From: Paenibacillus pinihumi DSM 23905 = JCM 16419
GTDB taxonomy: Bacteria > Bacillota > Bacilli > Paenibacillales > Paenibacillaceae
Direction of reading: 5' to 3'
Assembly (NCBI RefSeq): GCF_000422505.1
Contig: NZ_AULX01000036.1
Coordinates: 1 to 55,115, forward strand
DNA length: 55,115 bases
Under the pieces are notes generated by a model that made no database searches, was not told the origin of the DNA, and worked only from the letters and a program-made list of their open reading frames with translations. A program made the translations under genes and the position numbers. Below, piece by piece: positions 1 to 8,066 of this stretch. Each line of letters opens with the position of its first letter. Within the stretch, counting starts at the first letter, position 1.

Positions 1-156
1 GAAAAGACGGGTTCTGCGCAGCCACGCAAACCCGCCAAAGATCATCCGTGGAAAACCACGTATGACAACAACATCACTAAGCGTAACACAAAACAACGTT
101 CGTTCCAAGATGCCATGTATTCGCAGCACAATAGCTATCCAGAGGCCTTCTGGTAA
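1..156 (+). CDS. IS transposase, C-terminal fragment (partial at window edge)
   Basis: The frame is open from base 1 to a TAA at 154-156, giving 51 residues that contain PRKPAKDHPW and end in SYPEAFW. The same C-terminus is encoded on the minus strand at 54839-55115. The basic, proline-rich PxKPAxDHPW tail resembles C-termini of integrase-fold transposases of the ISNCY/IS1202 type, from memory of the family. The catalytic domain is outside the window, so activity cannot be judged. The two copies differ at one residue or more (KQR against KHR), so they are not recent duplicates. Confidence 0.75.
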   Translation, partial: EKTGSAQPRKPAKDHPWKTTYDNNITKRNTKQRSFQDAMYSQHNSYPEAFW

Positions 157-227
157 CAGAGACCTTCATTTTAACAAGTGACATTTTCATAGCACAATTA
201 GAGTGACATTTTCACAGACGTTTGACA
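1..227 (+). mobile_element. Insertion sequence, 3' end (copy A, truncated by window start)
   Basis: The first ~225 bases match, in inverse orientation and with several mismatches, the last ~345 bases of the window. Similarity stops abruptly around 224-227, which marks the element's end. Inside the end lie two copies of GTGACATTTTCA (about 178-189 and 202-213), likely transposase binding repeats. The element's transposase fragment is listed separately. Family assignment is uncertain; the C-terminal residues resemble ISNCY/IS1202-type transposases. Confidence 0.8.
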
Positions 228-346
228 TACTTTTTCACGTTTTTATCCATCGTGATTATGAGAATGCTTTGGCATATCAGGCATAAAGGACTACCGGATC
301 GAAATACAGTATCTACGAAGGGTATTTGCGACCGGGAGGGGATTAA

Positions 347-1162
347 GTGTCAAATGGATTTGTAGTCCGTTCTTTGGATGAAATACGGTTTTGGTCCCGA
401 ATAATGAAGGAGCATTCACTATTTCTTAGATTAGGCTTCCGATGTGAAGACACCCAATTAATTAATGAAGCGAATCATTTTTATTCCACATTTGAAGCCA
501 TAGAAAGCAGGGCGCATGCATTTGACGCTGCAACCGACCCGCAAACCATCCAGAGATTTAATGTTGAAGTTCATACTGCGGTTTCCCATATATGGGGTTT
601 TAAAAGAAAAGTGCTCGGTTTGATTTTACAATGTCAACTTCCGGGACAGAATAACTTTCCTTTGCTGGTGGATCATACGAGCAGAGAAGCCTTTTATTTT
701 AGAAATCGCTTAGAACAACTTAATGCTGGAAATTTAGACCCGTTGCCGGATGCAATTATTAATGAAAATGTCTTCTTTTTAAGAATAATGGCTGATCACG
801 CCAAGTTTATTGGTCATCTTCTTGACCCTTCCGAGAGGAAATTAGTTGATCAAGCGAGGAATTTTAGTGATGAATTTGACCAATTGTTATTCCAGGCGAG
901 GGACCTGGATTCTATGCGTCCACAATCTCAGACTGTGCCTTTATTAGATCAATTTTTGGATGAAAATAGAGTATCGGTAAAATCGTTACGGGATTTTAAG
1001 AAAACTGCCCGTGATTTAATTGAAGCTTGTCGTATAAAAAGCATTATACATCCATTGTTGGCAGACCATGTCTACCGCGAGGCTGAAAGATTTTTGTTAA
1101 TCATCGATATGTTTGAAAATACTCTTACCGGAACACCTGTCCAACATATCCACTTTGATTGA
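347..1162 (+). CDS. DUF2935 domain protein
   Basis: The 271-residue protein shows the two-repeat layout of DUF2935: an N-terminal half starting FWSRIMKEHSLFLRL and a second half starting FFLRIMADHAKFIGHLL near residue 143. Each repeat is an alpha-helical bundle with conserved Glu/His pairs (EH, DH, and H in the later helices), compatible with metal binding in a ferritin-like fold. The family is common in Bacillus and Paenibacillus and its function is unknown. The start is GTG at 347, placed 7 bases after GGGAGGGG. The IS end lies just upstream and may supply part of its promoter. No signal peptide or membrane segment is seen. Confidence 0.85.
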   Translation: MSNGFVVRSLDEIRFWSRIMKEHSLFLRLGFRCEDTQLINEANHFYSTFEAIESRAHAFDAATDPQTIQRFNVEVHTAVSHIWGFKRKVLGLILQCQLPGQNNFPLLVDHTSREAFYFRNRLEQLNAGNLDPLPDAIINENVFFLRIMADHAKFIGHLLDPSERKLVDQARNFSDEFDQLLFQARDLDSMRPQSQTVPLLDQFLDENRVSVKSLRDFKKTARDLIEACRIKSIIHPLLADHVYREAERFLLIIDMFENTLTGTPVQHIHFD

Positions 1163-1193
1163 GGTAGCAGTATATCAGGAACATGCACGTACA

Positions 1194-1252
1194 CAGACAG
1201 CCTCTGATCGATTGGCTATTTTCAAATAGCAATCGATCAGAGGCTGTCTTCA
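1194..1252. terminator. Bidirectional Rho-independent terminator
   Basis: A long hairpin with arms of about 24 bases (left arm beginning ACAGCCTCTGATCGATTG, right arm CAATCGATCAGAGGCTGT) and a TTCA loop separates two convergent genes, the DUF2935 gene and the cupin gene. One bulged base interrupts the stem. Confidence 0.85.
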
Positions 1253-1274
1253 TTCGTCGATATGATAGGCTGAT

Positions 1275-1847
1275 TTATTCAGATGCCATAGCATCGGCCT
1301 TTGTCACATGTACGGTGCCGCGCGGATGCTTGGGAGGGGCATAGATTGAATATAATTTAAGTGGAATATCCCCTGTATTGGTAACATTATGCCAGGTTCC
1401 GGCTGGGACCATAATGGCATCATCGTCATGAACCCGCCTGACGAAGTCCAATTGATCCTTGCTCTTGCCCATTTGAACTAAACCTTGCCCCTGTTCAATA
1501 CGCAAAAATTGATCAACCTCCGGGTGAATTTCCAAGCCGATATCTTCGCCGACATGAAGACTCATCAAAGTTACTTGGAGGTGGTCTCCGGTCCATAAAG
1601 CAGTACGAAACGTATTGTTTTCTTCTGTTGCCTCTTTAATATTGACTGTAAATGGTTCAGGGCCATAGTCCTTCAACACAATAGGGGAAGCGTTTTTAGA
1701 GGATTGCTGCTGCTCAGACCGGTTGAGCGGTCCCAGCTCATGATCATAAACCCAGTAAACTGGCCGTCCTGAATAGCCCTTCAGCTGATTGTTGCTATAA
1801 AGCGGTTGTTGAGACGGATATGGATACGTGTATGGCATATTTCTCAT
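1275..1847 (-). CDS. Cupin domain protein
   Basis: The 190-residue protein has a tyrosine/proline-rich N-terminus (MRNMPYTYPYPSQ) followed by one cupin barrel. Cupin motif 1 is GLEIHPEVDQFLRIEQGQG and motif 2 is PAGTWHNVTNTG, giving the usual His/Asp/Glu/His metal-ligand pattern. The chosen start (ATG 1845-1847) follows AAAGGAGC by 9 bases; an upstream in-frame ATG at 1889 has no ribosome binding site. Similar cupins in Bacillaceae are annotated as cupin or mannose-6-phosphate-isomerase-like proteins without a proven reaction. The N-terminal YPYP stretch resembles spore-coat-like proteins, but that is only an impression. Confidence 0.8.
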   Translation of the reverse strand: MRNMPYTYPYPSQQPLYSNNQLKGYSGRPVYWVYDHELGPLNRSEQQQSSKNASPIVLKDYGPEPFTVNIKEATEENNTFRTALWTGDHLQVTLMSLHVGEDIGLEIHPEVDQFLRIEQGQGLVQMGKSKDQLDFVRRVHDDDAIMVPAGTWHNVTNTGDIPLKLYSIYAPPKHPRGTVHVTKADAMASE

Positions 1848-2060
1848 TTTCAGTGTGCTCCTTTTAAACAAATGAATATGGTTAGGCATTATCCTAATTC
1901 ACATGATATTCGCCCGGGCGGCGGTATGACACGGACAATTGCCTAGCGCTTTAATCAAAAGGAAAACAGTAGAGTTAAACCCTGCAGAAAATCACCTTTG
2001 TGTGAGTATGGACCGGTTCCAGGAACGTGGCATGGTTATATCCAGACGTGAGAAAATGAA

Positions 2061-2085
2061 AAGAGCAGCACCTGAGCTGCTCTTT
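2061..2085 (-). terminator. Rho-independent terminator of the methyltransferase gene
   Basis: The hairpin AGAGCAGC...GCTGCTCT lies 12 bases past the methyltransferase stop. On the minus strand it is followed by a T-rich tail (TTTTCATTTT). Confidence 0.8.
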
Positions 2086-2096
2086 CTAATCAAGTC

Positions 2097-2864
2097 TTAT
2101 GTCCGCACCGCTTCATATACAAACTTTTGTTTTCCGTCACTTGGCTCTTTCCAGATAACAAAATCAGCAAACACCTTTACATCAGAGAATCCGACACTTT
2201 GTAAAATGAGCTTGAATTCTTCAACTCCATACCAGCGTATCGCAAGACGTTGCAATTCGGTTTGAATTAGCTTTCCGTGCCGCCACTTCTCATACTTCAA
2301 GTAGGAGACCTTATACTGGTTAAATAAATCTGCTTCAACAAGCTTGCCTTCCATTGTAATGATGTCACCGTTGGGCAAATGGAAAGTTGAAGTACCTTCA
2401 TACTTGCCGATATCAAAGTTATTTTCGGGAAGAAAGAGATCAAGGATCAGGCATCCGCCGGGCTCAAGATGCTCGTAAAGCCGTCTTAAGACGTTGATGG
2501 ATTGTTGACGGTCTTCAATTAATAAAAATGAACCACCCGGAATAATGATAGCCTCATATTTATGGGGCAGGGAAAGTTCCTGCAGATCGGATTCGTATAA
2601 ATCGGCTTCAAGTCCGCGTTCTTGGCAACGCTGACGGCAAGAAGCGAGCATGTCAGGCGAATAGTCAACCCCATCAACCTTAAGACCCGATTCCAGAAGC
2701 GGGATGATGACCCTTCCGGAGCCAACCATTGCTTCGAGAATACGTCCCCTGCATGATTTAAGTTGATTCTGATAAAATTCAATATCACCACTTAAAGATT
2801 GCCCTGTTTTTTTGGTAAAATCATATACCTCTGTACAAAGTTCACCGTAATTGCTAAACGACAT
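2097..2864 (-). CDS. Class I SAM-dependent methyltransferase
   Basis: The 255-residue protein has a Rossmann methyltransferase core. Motif I is ILEAMVGSGRVIIPLLE (residues ~43-58), the acidic end of strand 2 is VDGVDYSPDML, the post-I Asp is in YESDLQEL, motif IV is AIIIPGGSFLLI, and the post-motif region is LEPGGCLILDLFLP. This matches the methyltransferase_11/25 type. The substrate is unknown. The start ATG follows AAGGAGGG by 8 bases. A good sigma-A promoter lies ~70 bases upstream and a terminator follows, so the gene is monocistronic. UbiB-like DNA is divergent to it. Confidence 0.88.
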   Translation of the reverse strand: MSFSNYGELCTEVYDFTKKTGQSLSGDIEFYQNQLKSCRGRILEAMVGSGRVIIPLLESGLKVDGVDYSPDMLASCRQRCQERGLEADLYESDLQELSLPHKYEAIIIPGGSFLLIEDRQQSINVLRRLYEHLEPGGCLILDLFLPENNFDIGKYEGTSTFHLPNGDIITMEGKLVEADLFNQYKVSYLKYEKWRHGKLIQTELQRLAIRWYGVEEFKLILQSVGFSDVKVFADFVIWKEPSDGKQKFVYEAVRT

Positions 2865-2930
2865 ATGCTTTTATCCCTCCTTGTTAACAGTGACATGAAG
2901 CTCACTTGTCCTTTATGTAAATTTATTCCG

Positions 2931-2959
2931 ATTATAGACATCGGCAGGTACGCGGTCAA
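2931..2959 (-). promoter_or_regulatory. Sigma-A promoter for the methyltransferase gene
   Basis: On the minus strand TTGACC (2959-2954), a 17-base spacer and TATAAT (2936-2931) give a close match to the vegetative consensus, about 67 bases before the start codon at 2864. Confidence 0.7.
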
Positions 2960-3127
2960 TGGAACAAATAAGTATACTCGTTCTTTCTTATTGAAACCCG
3001 TTGCTTTGACACTTGCCCGAAGAATAGGCGGGATTGTTTTAAGTTCACTTCAAATAGGGGATCGTGTTGCCGATACCAAAATTATGTATAATAAAAAGGC
3101 AACCCTTTACTTTAGAGGAGTGGACAG

Positions 3128-5086
3128 ATGTATTCTCAGTATATTTTATTGGCTGTTATCATGATCTTTATCATTGGCAGACTGATCGGGACGAATATCA
3201 GCTTTATAAAGCAGGTTATGGCTTCGCTGTTCAGCGTCATCGTGACGTCTACCGTCTATTGGTATGCCTACTTGCGTTATGATGAAGCAGATGAATTTGG
3301 GGTCGCCGGCTGGATATGGCTGCTCAGTATGGTTATCGTTTCGCTGATCTTTTATCTGTTCTTCGAGATGTTTGATCCGATTCCGATCGGAGAACGGGGT
3401 GAGCGTCTTACCGACACAAGAAACCCGTTCAGGAGACTTTCTGCGTGGTGGAGCAGACAACGAAGATACATTCAAGTGCTGATCATCGCGCTTCGGCATG
3501 GTGTAGGCAAAAATTTGACACTCAAGCGAACCCCTGCTTCGGATCAAAAGCTGGCGGTGTCGCTTCGCAAGACGCTTGAGGCCTGCGGCGGATTCTTCAT
3601 AAAATTCGGCCAGGTACTATCGACGCGTTCCGATCTCCTGCCACCGGCAATTATTGAAGAGTTGTCGCACTTGCAAGAAAATGTCGTTCGTTTGACGACG
3701 GCACAAGTGGAAGTGATATTGGCCAAGGAGCTGGAGAGGCCAAAAGACGAAATATTCCAAACGTTCGAGATGGAACCGCTTGCGGCGGCTTCAATCGGAC
3801 AAGTCCACCGCGCTACTCTGCGGGAGGACGGGAAGCAAGTTGTCGTCAAGTTGCTTCGCCCGGATATTTCCTCCAAGCTGCAGCGCGATTTGGATATTCT
3901 GGTACGTTTTGCAGCCTGGGCATCTAAAAAATCTGCCTGGGTCAGAAATATCGGCTTCCTCGATTTGGCGAAGGGGTTCTCCTCCTCGATGAAGGAAGAG
4001 ACCGATTTTCGGATTGAGGCCCGAAATTTTGCGCAAGTGACGGCTTCTCTGATTAATAGTCCGTCCAAGGTTAAAATCCCTCATGTCTACCGGGAGCTCA
4101 GCAATGCAAAGGTGCTCATTATGGAGTTTATGGAGGGAGCAAGTGTTAAAAGCGGCACGGCCATTCTGGACGAACGCGGCATTGACCGGCAGGAGGTTGG
4201 GCGGCGAATATTTGATTGTATGCTGGAGCAAATTTTCTTCAAAGGCATTTTCCATGCCGACCCCCATCCAGGCAACGTCTATATTTTGAATGACGGAACT
4301 CCGGCACTGCTGGATTTCGGCTCTGTCGGAAGACTCGGTACGTTGCAGCTTGATGCACTCAAGAGATTGCTAATCGGATTCGAGCAGCGTAGTCCGTATA
4401 TTATCATGGATGCACTGTTGCAGTTGGTCGAGACGAAACAAGAAATCGATCAGGCTGATTTGGAGCAGGCGCTCAGCCAACTGCTTGTTCAGACAGCCTA
4501 TGATGCAACCGGCAGCTCAGATGCGTTCATACAGGGGCTCTTTCGGATGATCGGCGAATTTGGCCTGTCTTTTTACCCGAATGTAGCTGGCGCGTTTCGT
4601 TCTTTGATTACCCTCGAAGGCACCATGATGCAATTAAATCCTTCATTTAGCCTGATGGGAGAATCACGGCGTTTTGCAAGGGAACATGCTGTGGAATTCA
4701 TGCCAATCAGCGCTTCAGCTGACCTGAAGGAGACGGCAACGAACGAACTGCTGGAGCTGCTTCCTGTAATTCGCAGGCTGCCGCGACGGCTCGACCATCT
4801 GGGGTCAATGCTGGAGAAAGGCGAGTTTTCGGTTAAGGTTGGCTTTTTCTCCGACAAGGCCAATACCTCATTCGTGGCCAAATGGGTTTCCCAAGTGTTG
4901 CTAGCTTTCGTCGGGACTGCATTTGGAGGGATTTCCATCGGATTGCTAAGTTTGGGCAGCCATTCCGGTAAGAATGAATTTAATCTGATCTCCATTTTTG
5001 GTTACACCGGCATTTTAATCAGTGCTGTCCTGCTCATCCGGGTTGCAATCCATGCGGTGCGGCATTTGAAACAAATCAAAGAATAG
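3128..5086 (+). CDS. ABC1/UbiB/AarF-family atypical kinase, membrane protein
   Basis: The 652-residue protein carries the full UbiB/ADCK kinase-like set: KFGQ at 159-162, the Ala-rich loop AAASIGQV at 219-226 replacing the Gly-rich loop, Lys241 in VVVKLLRP, the ETD motif at 291-293, HADPHPGN at 376-383 and LLDFGSVG with the metal-binding Asp at 396. Hydrophobic segments near residues 4-20, 30-48 and 62-80 precede the kinase domain, and two more follow at ~590-645. The family supports isoprenoid-quinone or lipid homeostasis as membrane-associated ATPases. In a menaquinone-using Firmicute the precise partner is unknown. The start ATG follows AGAGGAG by 7 bases. A TATAAT at 3087-3092 could be the -10 element. 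Confidence 0.92.
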   Translation: MYSQYILLAVIMIFIIGRLIGTNISFIKQVMASLFSVIVTSTVYWYAYLRYDEADEFGVAGWIWLLSMVIVSLIFYLFFEMFDPIPIGERGERLTDTRNPFRRLSAWWSRQRRYIQVLIIALRHGVGKNLTLKRTPASDQKLAVSLRKTLEACGGFFIKFGQVLSTRSDLLPPAIIEELSHLQENVVRLTTAQVEVILAKELERPKDEIFQTFEMEPLAAASIGQVHRATLREDGKQVVVKLLRPDISSKLQRDLDILVRFAAWASKKSAWVRNIGFLDLAKGFSSSMKEETDFRIEARNFAQVTASLINSPSKVKIPHVYRELSNAKVLIMEFMEGASVKSGTAILDERGIDRQEVGRRIFDCMLEQIFFKGIFHADPHPGNVYILNDGTPALLDFGSVGRLGTLQLDALKRLLIGFEQRSPYIIMDALLQLVETKQEIDQADLEQALSQLLVQTAYDATGSSDAFIQGLFRMIGEFGLSFYPNVAGAFRSLITLEGTMMQLNPSFSLMGESRRFAREHAVEFMPISASADLKETATNELLELLPVIRRLPRRLDHLGSMLEKGEFSVKVGFFSDKANTSFVAKWVSQVLLAFVGTAFGGISIGLLSLGSHSGKNEFNLISIFGYTGILISAVLLIRVAIHAVRHLKQIKE

Positions 5087-5168
5087 CGGGGAGGCGGCTA
5101 TTACAGGGCGCATCAATTCCTGTGCGGCTGCCGATTTTCAATAGTCCTAAATTACATAATGCATGTTC

Positions 5169-5197
5169 AGAACGCCACACAAGGCGTTCTTTTTTTG
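5169..5197 (+). terminator. Rho-independent terminator after the UbiB-like gene
   Basis: AGAACGCC (5169-5176) pairs with GGCGTTCT (5183-5190), followed by seven T residues. Confidence 0.9.
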
Positions 5198-5286
5198 TAC
5201 GATGAGTATCGGCAAGTTGAGAGGAGGCGACAAATGGAAGGTGCAGGCTGCTATGTGACATTTTCGTGAAAGGATCAGCACTTGTC

Positions 5287-5316
5287 TCGACGTTAATTGG
5301 AGCCGAGTTGTATAAT
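5287..5316 (+). promoter_or_regulatory. Possible sigma-A promoter for the MGT glycosyltransferase
   Basis: TATAAT at 5311-5316 is perfect; the -35 candidate TCGACG at 5287-5292 is weak, at 18 bases spacing. It lies ~50 bases before the chosen start codon at 5365. Confidence 0.45.
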
Positions 5317-5364
5317 AAAATGGGAATCTATCCTAATATAGTATCAAAATGGAGGTGCGGTGAA

Positions 5365-6576
5365 ATGGCACGTGTACTGTATGTCACGATTCCAGCAGAA
5401 GGACACGTCAATCCTACCTTAGGATTGGTGAAGCAGCTGGTCGAGAATGGGGAAGAGGTTGTGTATATGTGCTCGGAGGAGTACCGGGGCAGGCTCGTAC
5501 AGACCGGGGCGCAATTCCGGGCCTATCAGACAGATGATCAAGCCATTCGGGAGATTGGATCTGATCCGAGGGAGTTTAAACACCCGCTTCACTTCATTGA
5601 TTTTATTCTTCGCGGCATCATTGAACCCCGGCTTGCTGATATTTTGAAGCAGACAGAAAATGATTCGTTTGACTACTTGATTTTTGACTCTATGCTGGGT
5701 TGGGGTGGAACAATTTTAGGTGAAAAGCTGGGTATCCCGACAATTTGTTCGGTGACACATTTCGCATTTACGGAGCCGCTTAGCCATGTTGTCGAACTGT
5801 TTGATCCAAGCGGTCTGGATATTGGCACTTTGCATGAAAGAGTTACAACCACTTTACGGAGAATTGCGGGTACCTACAACGTTCCGGTACCGGCCCTCGA
5901 AGATATTACCCTCCAATACGGTCAGTTAAAGGTTATATTTACAAGCCGTGAATTTCAGCCGAATGCCGATATGCTGGATGACAGCTATTTTTTCACCGGA
6001 CCTTCAATTTCACCACGACATGACGCGCCTTCTTTTCCGCTGGAGCAGCTTCGATCCCAATATGACAAGGTTGTATATATTTCTATGGGCAGTATATTGA
6101 CCCGGGATTTTGAATTGTACAAGCTTTGCTTTGAAGCGTTCCGGGAGGTTCCGGCGCAATTTGTATTATCCTATGGCAGGGACACCAATCTGGAATCTTT
6201 GGGAGACGACATTCCTTCAAATTTCATTATTAAGCCGTTTGTTCCCCAACTGGAAGTGCTCAGGCACACAGATGCTTTTATAACTCATGCCGGTATGAAC
6301 AGTGCAAGTGAAGGTTTATTCAATGATGTGCCGCTTGTTATGATTCCTTTGAGCTCGGATCAGCCTCTTGTTGCCAAGCGGGTTGAGGAACTGGGGGCGG
6401 GAATCGTTTTGGATCGCAGCCAGCTAACGACTGAAGCTTTGAAATCGGCCTTGCTGCAAGTGCTAAGCGATGCTTCTTACAAACAACATGCCAAACAGAT
6501 CGGGGGTTCATTACGTAATGCCGGCGGCTACCAAAAAGCCGCGGAGCGAATTCAATCTTTATTTTCCAAAGTATAA
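5365..6576 (+). CDS. MGT-family UDP-glycosyltransferase (YjiC/macrolide glycosyltransferase-like)
   Basis: The 403-residue GT1-family enzyme begins MARVLYVTIPAEGHVNPTLG, where His13/14 in the AEGHVNP loop is the usual catalytic base. The C-terminal nucleotide-sugar site reads HAGMNSASEGLFNDVPLVMIP followed by SSDQPLVAKRVEELGAG, the bacterial MGT signature. Relatives such as Bacillus YjiC and macrolide glycosyltransferases transfer glucose from UDP-glucose to hydrophobic acceptors (flavonoids, macrolides, lipids). The acceptor here is unknown. The chosen start (5365) follows GGAGGTG by 7 bases; the reading frame extends upstream to 5266 without a binding site. It stands alone between two terminators or intergenic stretches. 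Confidence 0.9.
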   Translation: MARVLYVTIPAEGHVNPTLGLVKQLVENGEEVVYMCSEEYRGRLVQTGAQFRAYQTDDQAIREIGSDPREFKHPLHFIDFILRGIIEPRLADILKQTENDSFDYLIFDSMLGWGGTILGEKLGIPTICSVTHFAFTEPLSHVVELFDPSGLDIGTLHERVTTTLRRIAGTYNVPVPALEDITLQYGQLKVIFTSREFQPNADMLDDSYFFTGPSISPRHDAPSFPLEQLRSQYDKVVYISMGSILTRDFELYKLCFEAFREVPAQFVLSYGRDTNLESLGDDIPSNFIIKPFVPQLEVLRHTDAFITHAGMNSASEGLFNDVPLVMIPLSSDQPLVAKRVEELGAGIVLDRSQLTTEALKSALLQVLSDASYKQHAKQIGGSLRNAGGYQKAAERIQSLFSKV

Positions 6577-6692
6577 AGCGGAATAATTGAATAGGGTATG
6601 AAGTATAGCTTACAGCATGAGTTGCCGTCTGAGGGGAAGCAGTTGGGGTGGGAAACCTCTAAGTTGATATGAGAACATAATCTGTGTGTGCG

Positions 6693-6756
6693 TGATATGC
6701 TCCCTGAAAGTAGACAGAGGAATAAAAATCTGGATATAATCAGCGGGAGCATATCA
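6693..6756. repeat. 64-bp inverted-repeat remnant resembling paired IS3-family ends
   Basis: TGATATGCTCCC (6693-6704) and GGGAGCATATCA (6745-6756) form a perfect 12-base terminal inverted repeat that begins TG and ends CA, as IS3-family elements do. Only 40 bases lie between. The stretch has no ORF. The surrounding 6577-6873 gap otherwise shows no gene. Confidence 0.5.
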
Positions 6757-6873
6757 CTAAGCCGGACTGGTTGTTTTTAGTTAACTCTTCTCAATTGGCA
6801 TTCGATAAGGCGGTACAGAGGCTGTCTCTAACCGCAAGTGAATATCTTTAAAGGGTTAACAAGTGCTCTCATT

Positions 6874-7788
6874 TTAATCCTTCTCATACACTCCTTCTGG
6901 AATTTTTCCGGAATAGGTCAGGCATCTGGTCAGTACACTTTCCAACTGCTTTGCATCATAAACCTGTGAATAATGATTATTCAGAATAAGCTTGCTGACC
7001 CAATCGATAGCTTTGTGGTAGGCTTCAGATTTATAGACCGGAACCTGAAAGTGGCCTAATTGCATATGAATGTCGTATTCTTCTTCAGTCGGAGTAATTC
7101 CCATACTGTGTAATTGGTTATAATGTACTTTTTTTGCACTCTGCTCTTGTAAAAGTACATGTTGCCTAGATACTTGTCCGTCATGTGCCCGATAATAATG
7201 AACACACTGAGGGAGATTAGCCAACTGGGTCAACCGGCCAAGACGGTCCCACAATTCATAATCCTCGGCGTGCGGGTATTGTTGATCATAACGGATGCCA
7301 TGATCATGCAAGACACTTGTACGCATCATGATGGTTGGATGACAAAGGGAAGTGTGGAACATTTGCCAGCAGCGGATTCCATGATGAGTAATTGGTTTGG
7401 GGATCAGCACGTTATTGTGCAACCACGCCATAAGTCCTCCCAGTACCCCTACTTGGGGATTGGCATCAAGAAAAGCTACCTGATGTTCAAACCGATCGAG
7501 GACAGCGATATCATCAGCGTCCATTCTGGCAATGTATTTTCCGGTAGCCATTTCAATCCCTTCATTGAGGGAGCGAATCAAGCCTTGATTGTGTTCGTGA
7601 ATAATGAGCCTTATTCTAGGGTCTTTAAATTGCTGCAATTGTGCTAAAGTGTCGTCGGTTGATCCGTCGTCAATGATAACTAATTCAAAGTCTTCAAATG
7701 TCTGGTCTAAGATGCTTTGTACGGCAGCCTGGATATAGCCGGAAGAATTATACGATGAGATCAACACCGTCACCTTGGGCAACTTCAT
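6874..7788 (-). CDS. Family 2 glycosyltransferase
   Basis: The 304-residue protein has a GT-A fold N-terminus: VTVLISSYNSSGYIQAAVQSIL (residues ~6-27), LVIIDDGSTDDT (~35-46) binding the nucleotide, and the DXD metal site in ARMDADD (~87-93). The C-terminal third holds the acceptor-side helices. It is soluble with no clear membrane segment. Family 2 enzymes add sugars to lipid, polysaccharide or glycopeptide acceptors; which one is not visible. The start ATG follows GAAAGGAAG by 2-8 bases. It lies downstream of the SbnA-like gene on the same strand after a ~280-base gap, so a shared transcript is possible but not shown. Confidence 0.9.
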   Translation of the reverse strand: MKLPKVTVLISSYNSSGYIQAAVQSILDQTFEDFELVIIDDGSTDDTLAQLQQFKDPRIRLIIHEHNQGLIRSLNEGIEMATGKYIARMDADDIAVLDRFEHQVAFLDANPQVGVLGGLMAWLHNNVLIPKPITHHGIRCWQMFHTSLCHPTIMMRTSVLHDHGIRYDQQYPHAEDYELWDRLGRLTQLANLPQCVHYYRAHDGQVSRQHVLLQEQSAKKVHYNQLHSMGITPTEEEYDIHMQLGHFQVPVYKSEAYHKAIDWVSKLILNNHYSQVYDAKQLESVLTRCLTYSGKIPEGVYEKD

Positions 7789-8066
7789 CGCTTCCTTTCA
7801 AAGGGTATTTTTTGCTAAGACATCGTATGTCGGGTTTGATCGGCAAGACACGGACACCTACCGGACATGAGAAAATATAATCGGCTGTTCTATCGCGAAA
7901 GAAATAAATGTGTTTCGTCTGACTATCACACATCCCCAATTCACCCCAATTCTTAGCGACTGAGCTTTCTCTACTTATTAGAAGCCGGACAATCCACTGA
8001 TACAATTTTGCAGTTCCCCCAGTATAAACCGATGGCATGAGATGATGATTTTGCGCCAATCGCTGC

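Noticed and set aside
5255..5265. GTGACATTTTC identical to the repeats in the IS ends
   Set aside because: An 11-base match without further similarity to the element is too short to call an IS scar.
7748..8059. Minus-strand frame of 103 codons between the SbnA-like and GT2 genes
   Set aside because: It would start at TTG without a ribosome binding site and overlaps the GT2 start in another frame; no family is recognised. The gap 7789-8066 is left as intergenic.
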